This document shows positions 15,089-23,870 of a DNA stretch of 64,000 bases, piece by piece (positions within the stretch are counted from its first letter, which is position 1; each line of letters opens with the position of its first letter). The stretch is from Amycolatopsis sp. (GTDB taxonomy: Bacteria > Actinomycetota > Actinomycetes > Mycobacteriales > Pseudonocardiaceae). Location of the stretch: positions 50,838 to 114,837 of the forward strand of contig NZ_JAODNM010000154.1 of NCBI RefSeq assembly GCF_025464955.1. Reading direction: 5' to 3'. The notes under the pieces were generated by a model, which ran no database searches, was not told the DNA's origin, and saw only the letters and a list, made by a program, of their open reading frames with translations. A program made the position numbers and the translations under genes.

Positions 15089-15852
15089 TGCCTGTAACCG
15101 AAACGGTGGAACTGGGGCCGACGACTCAGGTGATGCATGCCGTCGAGGTGATGTGGGCGGAGATCCGGCGGCGGCATCCCGATGTTCCGGAGGCGATACT
15201 CGTACTCGCCTCCGGAACATCGGGTGCCACCAACGAGATCTACGGCCACTTCGCCCGTTCTCGTTGGCACGTCGGCGAGGGGCACGAACCGCGTGCCGAG
15301 TTCTTTCTCGGCGCGGAAGGGTTGCGTCGCAGTCCGGCGGAGATCCTGGGCACCACGCTCCACGAGGCGGCACACGGCCTTGCGGTCACCCGTGACATCG
15401 ACGACGTCAGCGACGGGCGCTACCACAACAAGCGATTCCAGCAGCTCGCCTACGAAATGGGCCTCACCACTACCCAGGCGCCCCGCATCGGCTGGTCGGC
15501 CACCACGCCGATGGACAGCACTGTCACGGCCTACCGTCGTGAACTCGTGCAACTCGAAAAGGCGCTGACGGTCTGGCGACACACCGAAGCCGAGGTGATC
15601 GAGCGCGCCCACTACCCGCCGGTCTCCCCCACCGCGGACCCCGACGATGCGGAGCAATCCCCGACCGAACCCCCGCGACCGCCGAAACTGGGCGCGGTGG
15701 ACGGACGTGGAGCGCACCGCGGGGGCGACAACTACATCGTGGTTGTGTGCGGGTGTCCGAAACCTCGCCTCGGCAGGTTCGCGCTTTCGGTGTTCGAACT
15801 GGCCGGTGTCCGGTGTGATGCCTGCGAGCAGCCGTTCCGGGTCAGAGATTGA
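15088..15852 (+). CDS. SprT-like zinc metalloprotease domain protein
   Basis: 254 aa. The HExxH zinc site is LHEAAHGLAV (His92, Glu93, His96), with a further His in GRYHNKRF near 113, as in SprT/SprT-like proteins. The C-terminal 60 residues form a zinc-ribbon-like tail (CGCPK ... CDACEQPF). SprT-like proteins act on DNA-bound or DNA-protein crosslinked substrates in known cases; here the role is inferred only. They are frequent in actinobacterial accessory regions. GTG start, leaderless. Convergent with the double-ATPase gene, the stops being 10 bp apart. Confidence 0.75.
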   Translation: MPVTETVELGPTTQVMHAVEVMWAEIRRRHPDVPEAILVLASGTSGATNEIYGHFARSRWHVGEGHEPRAEFFLGAEGLRRSPAEILGTTLHEAAHGLAVTRDIDDVSDGRYHNKRFQQLAYEMGLTTTQAPRIGWSATTPMDSTVTAYRRELVQLEKALTVWRHTEAEVIERAHYPPVSPTADPDDAEQSPTEPPRPPKLGAVDGRGAHRGGDNYIVVVCGCPKPRLGRFALSVFELAGVRCDACEQPFRVRD

Positions 15853-15862
15853 GCAACGGCTC

Positions 15863-18800
15863 TTACTCGTCTACATCGCGGGCGCGGTCGAGCACCTCCT
15901 CGACGCGGAGCGGGCTGGCGGGGTGGTTGCTCAGGCACAGCGGCGCGGTGATCCGTCGGAACTCGAAGTTTTCGCCGGCCACATAGAACTGAGCGCGTTC
16001 GAGCCGCGAGATGTCGGCGACCGTGCTGCCCTTGGCCCTGGCCAACTCGTTCGCGGCGGCGATCTGGGCGGGGCTGTTGAGGCGTCCGAAGAACTGCGTC
16101 ATGGCGTTGCCGACTATCTGGTTGTGCAAGCCCTTCGGCGCTTGAGTGGCGAAGAGCAGGCCGAGACCGTACTTCCGTGCCTGGGAAGCCAGCACGATGG
16201 TGCTGCGGGTGCTGGCGGTGAGCGGGCCGGAGGCGGCAAGGGTCTGGGCTTCGTCCATCACGAAGAGGGCACCCAGCGGACGGTCGCCGGCGGGATTTCG
16301 CTTGATCCAGGCGAAAAGTTCCATCTGCAGCTGGTTGACGAAGTTCTGCCGCTGTTCCTCCGCGGGCAGGCCGACAAAACTGATGACGGAGACTCTGGCG
16401 CGTTTGCCGGCAGCAGGTGTGAGCAAGGTGCCCGGATCGACGGGTTCACCGCCGCCGGCGAAGAGCGGGTCGTTGACCATCGCGGCCTTGAGCGCCTCAG
16501 CGAGGTCGGCGGCGACGCGCCTGCTGTCGTTGAGCGTGCTGACGCCCTCGGGCAGATCGGACAGGACGTCGATGAGTGCGGGCAGGCTGCGTGACCCGGT
16601 GTGGGCGTGGTGGATGACGGCCTGCCGCAAGACCGCCAGGCCGATGTTGGCCTTCACAGTGCTCCCCCTGAGCCTGACCTGGGGAGCGAGCGTCGCCACC
16701 GCCACCTCGACGGCGGCGCCGAACTCATCCTCGTCATCGAGGACACCCGCGAAATCGGGCAACGGCCGGAAAGCCAGCGGGCGGCCGGTGGCGCGGCCAG
16801 GAGTCCAGACAACGACGTCCGTCTCGGCCAGGTACCGCTTCGCGAGCTGAGCGTCATCCGGCCCCCACGCCGCGGGGGGATCAGGCCAGGCGTCACCGAG
16901 CCGGGCGAGGTCGTTGTTCGGGTCCAGCACGATCGCCGAGACCCCCTGCAGGGCGCACTCCTCCACGATCCGCCTGAGCAGGACTGTCTTACCGGAGCCC
17001 GACCCGGCGAACAACGCGGCGTGCTTGCGCAGCGCCGACAGTTCGAGCCGCAACGGCTCCCCCGTGCTGTCCACGATGCCGAGGGTGATCTCATCCTCGG
17101 CCGGCGGCGGGTGGGTCCCGCCGCCGCTGTGCTGCCCCGGGGTGACCACGGGCAGCACGGACGACAACAAGTCAGACCCGCCGGCGGGCCGCCGCTCGAC
17201 CAGCCACTGGTGAAGTTCCGTACCTCCCGTCGCCAGCATCTCCTCCAGTGCCCAGAAGGTGCGCACGTCCGATTCGGAGAGCTTCAGCCGTTGCCCCCCG
17301 GCGGCTTCGAACGCCTTCAGCTCGGCCTGTGTCTTGACTCCTGGTGACCATGACGAGTTGCGCATCAGGATCAGGTGCCGGTTGTCCGCGCCCTGCCGTA
17401 ACCCGGCAGCCGACCGGGCTTTGCGAAAACGGTGCAGCACGGCGAGATGGTGCGGAGCGATGATCGCTCGGAAAGCCCAGTGCTCCTTCAGATCGGAGGC
17501 CTCGTCGACGGTGCGGGTCAGTGAGGCGTGGAGTTCGTTCCGTCCGGCCGGTGGGTCGCAGGTCCATTCCATATTGTCGTCGCCGACTTCGGTGATCCAG
17601 GCCCGCAGCGCCGCGGACAGGAGTTTGGGCATCACCGTGTCCTCGGCCGCCTTGTCGAGCAGCTTGACGGAGTCGGCCGCCGACCGCAGCTCTTCGAACC
17701 GCTTGTCGAGTTCGGTGAACCGGTCGGGCTTGGGCGCGAGCTGCGGTGTTTCGACCGGGCGAGGCCCATGATCGTCGAAGGTCGTCAGCTCGCGGACCTG
17801 TCCGGCGCGTAGGCAGCTGTCGATGTGAGCGCCGATGCGCCTCTGGAGCTCGCGGGGTGTCCATTCATCCCACGTCCCTTCGAAAGCCGACGCCGCGACC
17901 GGCCACGTCGAGTACGGCGGTACGAAACCCATCGCGCTGTATGCCACGCCAAGCCGCTTCTCGACAAGAGCTCGTCCGAGGGCCGCATCGGTGACCCGGC
18001 CGAGAAACAACGATTCATGGAAGCGGTCGGAGACCGTGTCGGCCGCTTTGGTCTTGATCTGTGTCCAGGTGCCGGGCAGGCACGCGAGCACCGTCACCGT
18101 ACGGTGGGTTACCTCGCGCAGCCGCATCAGTCCGTCGGCGATCTGAGCCACGAGCAGGTCGTCGTCCTCGGTGTGCCCGTGGTGCTTTCCCTGCAGGGCG
18201 GATTGGGCGATGAGGGTGTCGAGCTGGTCGACGCCGATCACCACTGGCCCGGTCAGCGCCAGCAGCCGGGTGATGTCCCGCACCTGGGTGCGCGCGGACT
18301 TCGGCTTCGGCCGGATCCCCCACTTCGCCCGATCGCCCGACTTAGACTCTTCGAACCCGCCGAGATAGTCCTCGCCGATGTAGCCGGTTCCTGCGGTTTC
18401 CGAGGCGTAGAGCACCAAAGCCCGCGCGGTGTCCGCGCTCTCGCTCGCGATTTGCCGATCGAGGGTCCGCAGTCCGTCGACGAACGCGTCGACGTCCTCA
18501 CGCGTGAGACCCTTCCTGCCGAGGACGTGGGCGGTGATCTCGGCATCGAGTCCGACGCGCAGGCACACTCTCCGGAGAAAACTCGTGAGCTGTGAGGCCC
18601 CGGACTCGTCCAGCCGGGAGAAACCCTGACGCAGCGCATCGGCCGTGTTCTCCCAGAAGGCGTCGCCCGCCAGGAGGTCGTCAAGGAAGAAGTACCCGCG
18701 GGCGCGGTGGGTCTGGCGCCGGACCAGGCCGAGCAGGTGGGTCTTGCCGACCCCCTTCTGGCCCTGCAGGACCAGGCCGATCGGGCTCGGGCCGTCACTG

Positions 18801-18946
18801 GCCGCGGCATCCCGGATGCCCTTGTCGATCTCGGCTGCGACGTCGGTGTGCAGGCCGTCCACGTGATACGGCGAGTCCCGCCAGACGTGGTCGGGGGTGT
18901 CGGCCCAGTCGAAACGCAGCGCGGCCAACGCTGCCAAGGATTCCAT
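15863..18946 (-). CDS. Double ATPase: N-terminal AAA-like module plus C-terminal HerA/FtsK-like module
   Basis: 1027 aa with two separate P-loop domains. N-terminal: GQKGVGKTH (about 63-71) and Walker B GPVVIGVDQLD (about 234-244). C-terminal: AGSGSGKT (about 648-655), Walker B LFVMDEAQ (about 895-902) and FATQAPKGLHNQIVGN, a pattern seen in HerA/VirB4/TraG-type DNA pumps. The 300-residue middle region is not recognised. Its ATG lies in the TGATG overlap with the stop of the upstream gene, so it is translationally coupled and is the last gene of the TIR operon. Role inferred: motor of a defence or DNA-handling complex. Confidence 0.85.
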   Translation of the reverse strand: MESLAALAALRFDWADTPDHVWRDSPYHVDGLHTDVAAEIDKGIRDAAASDGPSPIGLVLQGQKGVGKTHLLGLVRRQTHRARGYFFLDDLLAGDAFWENTADALRQGFSRLDESGASQLTSFLRRVCLRVGLDAEITAHVLGRKGLTREDVDAFVDGLRTLDRQIASESADTARALVLYASETAGTGYIGEDYLGGFEESKSGDRAKWGIRPKPKSARTQVRDITRLLALTGPVVIGVDQLDTLIAQSALQGKHHGHTEDDDLLVAQIADGLMRLREVTHRTVTVLACLPGTWTQIKTKAADTVSDRFHESLFLGRVTDAALGRALVEKRLGVAYSAMGFVPPYSTWPVAASAFEGTWDEWTPRELQRRIGAHIDSCLRAGQVRELTTFDDHGPRPVETPQLAPKPDRFTELDKRFEELRSAADSVKLLDKAAEDTVMPKLLSAALRAWITEVGDDNMEWTCDPPAGRNELHASLTRTVDEASDLKEHWAFRAIIAPHHLAVLHRFRKARSAAGLRQGADNRHLILMRNSSWSPGVKTQAELKAFEAAGGQRLKLSESDVRTFWALEEMLATGGTELHQWLVERRPAGGSDLLSSVLPVVTPGQHSGGGTHPPPAEDEITLGIVDSTGEPLRLELSALRKHAALFAGSGSGKTVLLRRIVEECALQGVSAIVLDPNNDLARLGDAWPDPPAAWGPDDAQLAKRYLAETDVVVWTPGRATGRPLAFRPLPDFAGVLDDEDEFGAAVEVAVATLAPQVRLRGSTVKANIGLAVLRQAVIHHAHTGSRSLPALIDVLSDLPEGVSTLNDSRRVAADLAEALKAAMVNDPLFAGGGEPVDPGTLLTPAAGKRARVSVISFVGLPAEEQRQNFVNQLQMELFAWIKRNPAGDRPLGALFVMDEAQTLAASGPLTASTRSTIVLASQARKYGLGLLFATQAPKGLHNQIVGNAMTQFFGRLNSPAQIAAANELARAKGSTVADISRLERAQFYVAGENFEFRRITAPLCLSNHPASPLRVEEVLDRARDVDE

Positions 18947-19590
18947 CACGCCACCTCGATCGAGAGCAGATGACTGTCCTCACCGCCGATGCGGATGGCC
19001 GCGCTGTGGTCGTCGGGGGTGAGCGTCTTGCGGTTGGACTCCGGAACCAAGTGCACCTGACGAGTGCGGCTCAGCTCCTTCAGCACCGCGTCGACGTCCG
19101 CAGTGGGCGCGTCACCAAGCATCCGGCGCAGATCCACCAGCCCCACCCAATCGCCCGGCGACCGAGCCAGTTTGCGGTACGCGGTGCGGATCCGGCTTTC
19201 GATCTCGTCGACGGTCACCTCGACGTCGGGCAGGAACAAGTCGAGAGGGCGAAGGTTTTCGCGGCGCAGGTGCCTGTGGATTCCACCGAGAACGACGTAC
19301 AGTGCCGCGCCGAGGCTGCCGTACGGCGCCGACAGTTCACCCGTGTGCAACTCTTCCTCGCACCAGGCCCACCCGCTGTCGGTCAGCACGTGGAAATAGC
19401 ACTTGCGCCCCGTCTCCGGTCGTTTCCGGAACTCGCTGGCCACCAGGTTCAGCTTGTTCAACTGGTTGCGTTCCTTACCGTCAAGCTTGAAGCGCGCGAT
19501 GCCCTCCAGCTCCGGATTGGACACTTCGCGCGCGAGTGCCATCAACGTGAGCAGGGCGGCGGTCTGCTTGTGTCCCAGTTGATCCGTCAT
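18946..19590 (-). CDS. 214-aa protein of unknown function, possible winged-helix adaptor
   Basis: No family recognised. The N-terminal 90 residues (HKQTAALLTLMALAREVSNP, FRKRPETGRKCYFHVLTDSG, WAWCEEEL) look like a winged-helix or transcription-factor-like fold; the rest is helical (DEIESRIRTAYRKLARSPGD, WVGLVDLRRMLGDAPTADVD) and resembles a second small winged-helix domain, ending in a strand-rich tail. It sits between the KGGVGR ATPase and the double ATPase and overlaps the latter by one base, so it is probably a dedicated partner of that ATPase. DNA-binding is a guess from fold-like features. Confidence 0.75.
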   Translation of the reverse strand: MTDQLGHKQTAALLTLMALAREVSNPELEGIARFKLDGKERNQLNKLNLVASEFRKRPETGRKCYFHVLTDSGWAWCEEELHTGELSAPYGSLGAALYVVLGGIHRHLRRENLRPLDLFLPDVEVTVDEIESRIRTAYRKLARSPGDWVGLVDLRRMLGDAPTADVDAVLKELSRTRQVHLVPESNRKTLTPDDHSAAIRIGGEDSHLLSIEVA

Positions 19591-19665
19591 CCGAAATCCT
19601 TCCGCACCGTGGGTCCGTGACCGCGGGATCGCGGCCGGAGGTCGTTCGCAAAAACCGGCCTGGGC

Positions 19666-21312
19666 TTACTCGGGGAGCCGCCCGGTGAACCCGTCCCGAG
19701 TGCCGCCTGAACCTTGTACGCGGACCTCGAGGATCCGCACGGCCCAGTCGATCGCGAGGCGGGTGGCCGGTGGCACGGTTGTCCTATGGTTCTGCTCGCC
19801 GTCGCTGGAGCGGGGTCTGATCGCCAGCTCCAGGTCTGCCGCGAGTTCCTTGGCCCGTACCTCATCTCCCGCGCCGACGGCGGTTTGCAGCGCGCCGACG
19901 AGGTCGTGCACCAACTCCCACAGCAGCGGGCGCAGCGTGGTACGGGTGGTTCGCCCCAGCACCTCCACCAGGTCGATCTCACCGGTGTCCAGGAGCGCGG
20001 TGACGCCGTTGAGCTGTTCGAACAGGTCACGCGCCACCTCGACGGGACCATGTGAGGGCCTGAACCGCAGATAGCGCAGGTTGCCGACGTAGCCCGGCAG
20101 GCTGTTGGGCTTCGTCTCGGCAGTGAGTACCGGGATGACCCGGCGATCCTGGCCGACGGTCCGGTGCAGGAACAGCTCCACCTCCGCGGCCTGCCACCGG
20201 CTCACCTCGCCGTCGACGACCAGGCACAGGTGCTTCATGCCGTCCTCGGTCCGGTTCAGCAAAGACCGTTCGCCGGACAGCGAAAGCTCAGCTCGGACAC
20301 CGAGTTGGTTGAGGTGTTCGATCAGCTCGGTCGCGTCGGCCAAGGTCGACCGAGGGGTGCTCACCCGGACGTCGTGGCTGAACGTGCGCTTTTCCGTCCG
20401 TACGGCGCTGACGTAGGCGTCGCGGTTCTCCGCCAGCAGGTCGGTGCGGTCGAAGTGATGAGCGATCACCGCCGCCACCGTCTCCAGCGCGAAGCTGATC
20501 TGGTCGGCTGACGGGCTGGCCTCGGACCGAACCGGGAGCTGCTCGCCGAAACTCCAATAGGAGACGTAGGGCAGCGTCAGGTGCCGTGCCATCAGCTCGG
20601 CCGGAACTTCGCGGTCGAGCCAGTTGCCGAACAAGCCCTTGGTCGCTTCGAGACAGATGCGCCGCCACTCCTCCGCGCGGGCGTACTCCTCGCGAGCGTC
20701 GAACCTGGACAGCACCGGCAGAACTGCCAACTGTGGACGGTCATAGGGCATGCGGTCACGGGCCGCGTTGGCACGCTGGGCGATATCGACCGCTCCCTCC
20801 AGGCTCTGCATGTTGGCGGTGAACAGGACGACGAGGCGGTCCGGGAGGTGGGCGGTGCAGATGCCGCCGATATCGGAGATACCGGTGCGGCTGTCGAGCA
20901 GGACGTAGTCGTATTCGGCCGTCCACTGCGCACGGCACAGTTCGAGGTAGTCGCCGAAACCCTTCTCGTACAGCAGTTCCCAGTTGATTTCCTGGACTCT
21001 GCCCGCGTAGTGCTCGTCGGCGCGACCCGCCGCGATGAGATCAAGCTTCCCCATCCCGGTCAGCCGGGTGATGTGGGGAGCGGGGTAGGTCGTGCCGGCG
21101 AGGAAGTCGTCGATCAGGTCCACCACGCCACTGACGGGAGCGACGCTCATCATCGGCCTGAAGTACGCGTCCAGGCCCGGGGCTTCCAGATCCCAGTCGA
21201 CGCACAGCACCCGGTGGCCCCAGCGCGCCAGCAGGACAGCGGTGTTGGCCAGCGTGAAACTCCGGCCAACACCGCCCTTGTAGGAGTAGAACGTGACCAC
21301 GGTTCCGGGCAT
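19666..21312 (-). CDS. ParA/MinD-like ATPase with KGGVGR P-loop, plus TIR-like domain
   Basis: 548 aa. N-terminal deviant-Walker ATPase: TFYSYKGGVGRSFTLANTAV has KGGVGRS at 12-18, so the usual P-loop Lys is Arg17; VLCVDWDLEAPGL and YDYVLLDSRTGISDIGG supply the other ParA-like motifs. Residues about 310-430 (FSHDVRVSTPRSTLADATEL, LCLVVDGEVSRWQAAEVELF) look like a degenerate TIR-type fold. The C-terminal 110 residues are unassigned. Starts 3 bp after the TIR gene stop, so the two are coupled. Similar KGGVGR ATPases are known beside TIR/STAND proteins in actinobacteria; their function is not established. Confidence 0.85.
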   Translation of the reverse strand: MPGTVVTFYSYKGGVGRSFTLANTAVLLARWGHRVLCVDWDLEAPGLDAYFRPMMSVAPVSGVVDLIDDFLAGTTYPAPHITRLTGMGKLDLIAAGRADEHYAGRVQEINWELLYEKGFGDYLELCRAQWTAEYDYVLLDSRTGISDIGGICTAHLPDRLVVLFTANMQSLEGAVDIAQRANAARDRMPYDRPQLAVLPVLSRFDAREEYARAEEWRRICLEATKGLFGNWLDREVPAELMARHLTLPYVSYWSFGEQLPVRSEASPSADQISFALETVAAVIAHHFDRTDLLAENRDAYVSAVRTEKRTFSHDVRVSTPRSTLADATELIEHLNQLGVRAELSLSGERSLLNRTEDGMKHLCLVVDGEVSRWQAAEVELFLHRTVGQDRRVIPVLTAETKPNSLPGYVGNLRYLRFRPSHGPVEVARDLFEQLNGVTALLDTGEIDLVEVLGRTTRTTLRPLLWELVHDLVGALQTAVGAGDEVRAKELAADLELAIRPRSSDGEQNHRTTVPPATRLAIDWAVRILEVRVQGSGGTRDGFTGRLPE

Positions 21313-21315
21313 AGG

Positions 21316-21909
21316 TCAGAACCTCGGCAGTTTCGAATGCCTGGGCGGGTCGGGCAACGGGGTCAGCACCGGCCAGTCCGGCTGCCAGTCGGGTGCCCCG
21401 GCGATGATCTCCACCAACTCTTCCGCCATCTGTCCCACCTCGCGATGGAAATCGTGGTATTCGACGGTGGTCTGGTACTGCGGATAGGGCTGGTTCCAGT
21501 TCTTGAAACTCCGCATCTTCCGTTCACGCGCGTAGCCCGGAAAGTTCAGGGAATCACTGAAGATCACCGGGTAGATCAGCCCCTGCGGATTCTCCCGCGA
21601 CGCCATGTCCACGAGCTTCTCCCGTTCCCGCATGGAGTGCCATTCAGCGAGGCACCACTCGTCGAGAAAATATTTCGGCGAACAGACCGGAACAAGAATC
21701 CGGGCCCGTTGCAGAGCGTTCAGCGACTCCTGTGGCCATTTACTGCCCACGGTGATCTTCTCGTCGAGGAAGATCTTCACCTGGTAGTCGACGTTGTCGT
21801 CCAACAGGTCCCGCAGTCGCGGGTAGAAGTGGGTCCGAACCCACGCGGGCACGGTGTTGCCGTCGCGTTGGTAGCTGATGAACACGTCGTACTCGTACAC
21901 GCGTGCCAT
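21316..21909 (-). CDS. TIR domain protein
   Basis: 197 aa, almost entirely one TIR domain: VYEYDVFISYQRDGN (box 1), VKIFLDEKITVGSKWPQ, then ARILVPVCSPKYFLDEWCLA with Glu89 in the EW position expected of the catalytic Glu in NAD-cleaving TIR proteins, and a box 3-like MRSFKNW. It may cleave NAD+ or make a cyclic-ADPR signal, or may act only as an adaptor. ATG 21909 follows GAAGGAG. First gene of the four-gene minus-strand operon and divergent from the SEFIR gene, sharing a 273-bp intergenic region that must hold both promoters. Confidence 0.9.
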   Translation of the reverse strand: MARVYEYDVFISYQRDGNTVPAWVRTHFYPRLRDLLDDNVDYQVKIFLDEKITVGSKWPQESLNALQRARILVPVCSPKYFLDEWCLAEWHSMREREKLVDMASRENPQGLIYPVIFSDSLNFPGYARERKMRSFKNWNQPYPQYQTTVEYHDFHREVGQMAEELVEIIAGAPDWQPDWPVLTPLPDPPRHSKLPRF

Positions 21910-22182
21910 CGCTCCTTCGGGAAACCGGTGATCGGACAGCCCCGATGCTAGATCGACAAGGCCGCCCCGAAACAGGTGCAAAATAAAGACAAAAGCTGGA
22001 CACTTCCCGACCACTGCGCCAAATGGGTCAACCGCCGGGAAGATCCGAGCGAACACTGTCAGGCAAGTGACGGGAAAGACGACAGAAGGGCGACAAGCTC
22101 GTGACAAATGACGCATCACCCCGTTATATCACCGAGAATTCCGATACCCGAAAATAGGGATCAGCGCAGCCGAGGAGTACCG

Positions 22183-23157
22183 ATGTCCGATCACGAGGCA
22201 CCATGGGTGTTCGTCACCTATTCGCACGATTCACCGGAACACAAGGCCCTCGTGCTCAAGTTCGCGACGTTCCTGCGGGCCCGGATCGGCCTCGACGTCC
22301 ATCTGGACCGGTGGCACGACAACAAGCGCATCGACTGGTCTCTCTGGGCGATCAAGCATCTGACCAAGGCGGACTTCATCGTGGTCGTCGCCTCCCCCGA
22401 GTACAAGCGCCGAGCCGACGGTGAGGCCGAGCCACATGAGGGACGGGGAGCGCAGTTCGAGGCGGCGATCATCCGGAACCACCTGACCCGCAACCTCGAC
22501 GAGCAGACCGGAAGAGTGCTACCGGTCGTCCTGCCGGGAGGTTCGGTCGAGGACATCCCGGAGTTCCTGAATCCCTATTCCACCACCAGGTTCGACATCG
22601 CCGCGTTTACCGATGCCGGGGTGTCGGGACTGCTGGCCGCGATCACCGGACAGGGCCCGCACCCGATGCCCGAGCGTGGCCGGTGGCTAGGCGCAACCGA
22701 CGACACGTCGGCCTCGTCGCAGGTGCTTCTGGCGAAGGGGTTGAACTGGTTGGACAGCGATCCTCATGTCCGCCCCAGCACGGCGTGGATCGACAACGTG
22801 CTCTACACGGACAGCATCGTGCTGCGGCCGAAGTCGGCCGCAGCACAGGTACAGGGCTTCATCGAGATAGACCTCAAAGGAGCATATGCGCGGCTGACAG
22901 CGGTGGCCGGAGTCCTGGACGACGCGACCGAGCCCTTCCAAGTCGGGCAGTTCCGGATCTACCTCGATGGACGTCTGCAGCGGGATGTCACGGTAGCGGC
23001 GGGCAAGCCGGCGACAGTCGACCTCGACGTCACCGGTGCACTGAAGTTGCGCCTGGAGATGCACCGCCCGGCCGTGACGGCCTCGACAAGGCGCTCCAGC
23101 AGCGGGCAAGCCGGCAGGCGACCAGAGTTGGCCTGGGGCAATCCGACGCTCTCCTAG
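22183..23157 (+). CDS. SEFIR-domain protein with C-terminal NPCBM-like domain
   Basis: 324 aa. The N-terminal 150 residues are a SEFIR domain (TIR relative): VFVTYSHDSPEHKALVLKFA, IGLDVHLDRWHD, KADFIVVVASPEYKRRAD. The C-terminal half has a jelly-roll resembling the NPCBM family (KGLNWLDSDPHV, GFIEIDLKGAYARLTAVAGV, ending VDVTGALKLRLEM), which binds glycans in other settings. The combination suggests ligand sensing joined to a death-fold-like adaptor. No signal peptide, so it acts inside the cell. Start ATG 22183 follows GAGGAG. Divergent from the TIR operon and probably part of the same system. Confidence 0.85.
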   Translation: MSDHEAPWVFVTYSHDSPEHKALVLKFATFLRARIGLDVHLDRWHDNKRIDWSLWAIKHLTKADFIVVVASPEYKRRADGEAEPHEGRGAQFEAAIIRNHLTRNLDEQTGRVLPVVLPGGSVEDIPEFLNPYSTTRFDIAAFTDAGVSGLLAAITGQGPHPMPERGRWLGATDDTSASSQVLLAKGLNWLDSDPHVRPSTAWIDNVLYTDSIVLRPKSAAAQVQGFIEIDLKGAYARLTAVAGVLDDATEPFQVGQFRIYLDGRLQRDVTVAAGKPATVDLDVTGALKLRLEMHRPAVTASTRRSSSGQAGRRPELAWGNPTLS

Positions 23158-23169
23158 CTACTGTTGTCG

Positions 23170-23212
23170 GCGAGTCCCACGCTGACGGAGTCGAGTTCCA
23201 CGCCCGGGATCC
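23170..23212. repeat. 43-bp dispersed repeat, copy 1
   Basis: Contains the decamer CGAGTCCCAC twice, spaced 20 bp apart, with GCTGACGGAG between. A copy with about 88% identity lies at 39725-39767. Both copies sit in short intergenic gaps just past a gene end. Confidence 0.7.
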
Positions 23213-23258
23213 GATCCACCCCTCGCATACCGGCGCGGAATCGTGCACAACGGCCGAT

Positions 23259-23870
23259 TCAGAGGTCCTCGCTCCCGACCATCGTGCGCAGTGCCCGGAG
23301 CGCACGATAGTGCCTGACCCGGACGTTGCCCGCGGAAATGCCCAGTGCCGCACCGGTTTCCTCGGCGCTCATGCCGACCATCGTCCGCAGGGTGACCACC
23401 TGCTGCTGGGTCCGCGGCAAGGCCGACACGAACTGCTTCAGCCGGAGTCTGAGATCAAGTTGCAGCACGTACTCTTCGGGCTCGTTGCGCGCCGTCCCGG
23501 TCTCCGGCAGGTGCGGCACCGGACCTGACTTGTCCCTGGCTACCGTGCGGTAGGCGTCAGCCACCTTGTTGACCGCGATCGCGCGCACGAAGTAGCCGAA
23601 GGATCCGCCTTGGTCCTCATAGCCGGCCAGGCTCTTGACCACGGCGACACAAATATCCTGCACGACATCCTCAGCCGAGAGGTACGTCAGATCGCGCCCG
23701 CCCATCCGCGCGCGGCAATAGCCCAACATGGCGGGCTTGACGACTCGCAGCAGCGCCTCGACCGCATCCGGGTCACCGGTTTTGGCCGCCACCACCAGCG
23801 GGTCGAGCGATTGCCTGCTCATCGGCCCTCCCCCGCCGTTGCCACTCGCGATGGCGTTGCTGATGCTCAT
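23259..23870 (-). CDS. ECF-type sigma-70 family sigma factor (SigD/ShbA-like)
   Basis: About 203 aa with region 2 (VVKPAMLGYCRARMGGRDLT, LSAEDVVQDICVAVVKSLAG) and region 4 (ALPRTQQQVVTLRTMVGMSA, ETGAALGISAGNVRVRHYRA). It resembles the actinobacterial SigD/ShbA group. No anti-sigma factor is adjacent. Start options are ATG 23870, which has GGAGGAG at good spacing, and ATG 23822 with GGGGGAGGG; the first adds an 16-residue Gly/Ser tail-like extension. Divergent from the STAND gene at 24130, so it may direct transcription of its neighbours. Confidence 0.9.
   Translation of the reverse strand: MSISNAIASGNGGGGPMSRQSLDPLVVAAKTGDPDAVEALLRVVKPAMLGYCRARMGGRDLTYLSAEDVVQDICVAVVKSLAGYEDQGGSFGYFVRAIAVNKVADAYRTVARDKSGPVPHLPETGTARNEPEEYVLQLDLRLRLKQFVSALPRTQQQVVTLRTMVGMSAEETGAALGISAGNVRVRHYRALRALRTMVGSEDL

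Noticed and set aside
15863..18946. Assignment of the double ATPase to BREX or phosphorothioate (Dpt) systems
   Set aside because: No methyltransferase, PglZ-like phosphatase or Dnd/Dpt partner genes are present; only general ATPase resemblance.
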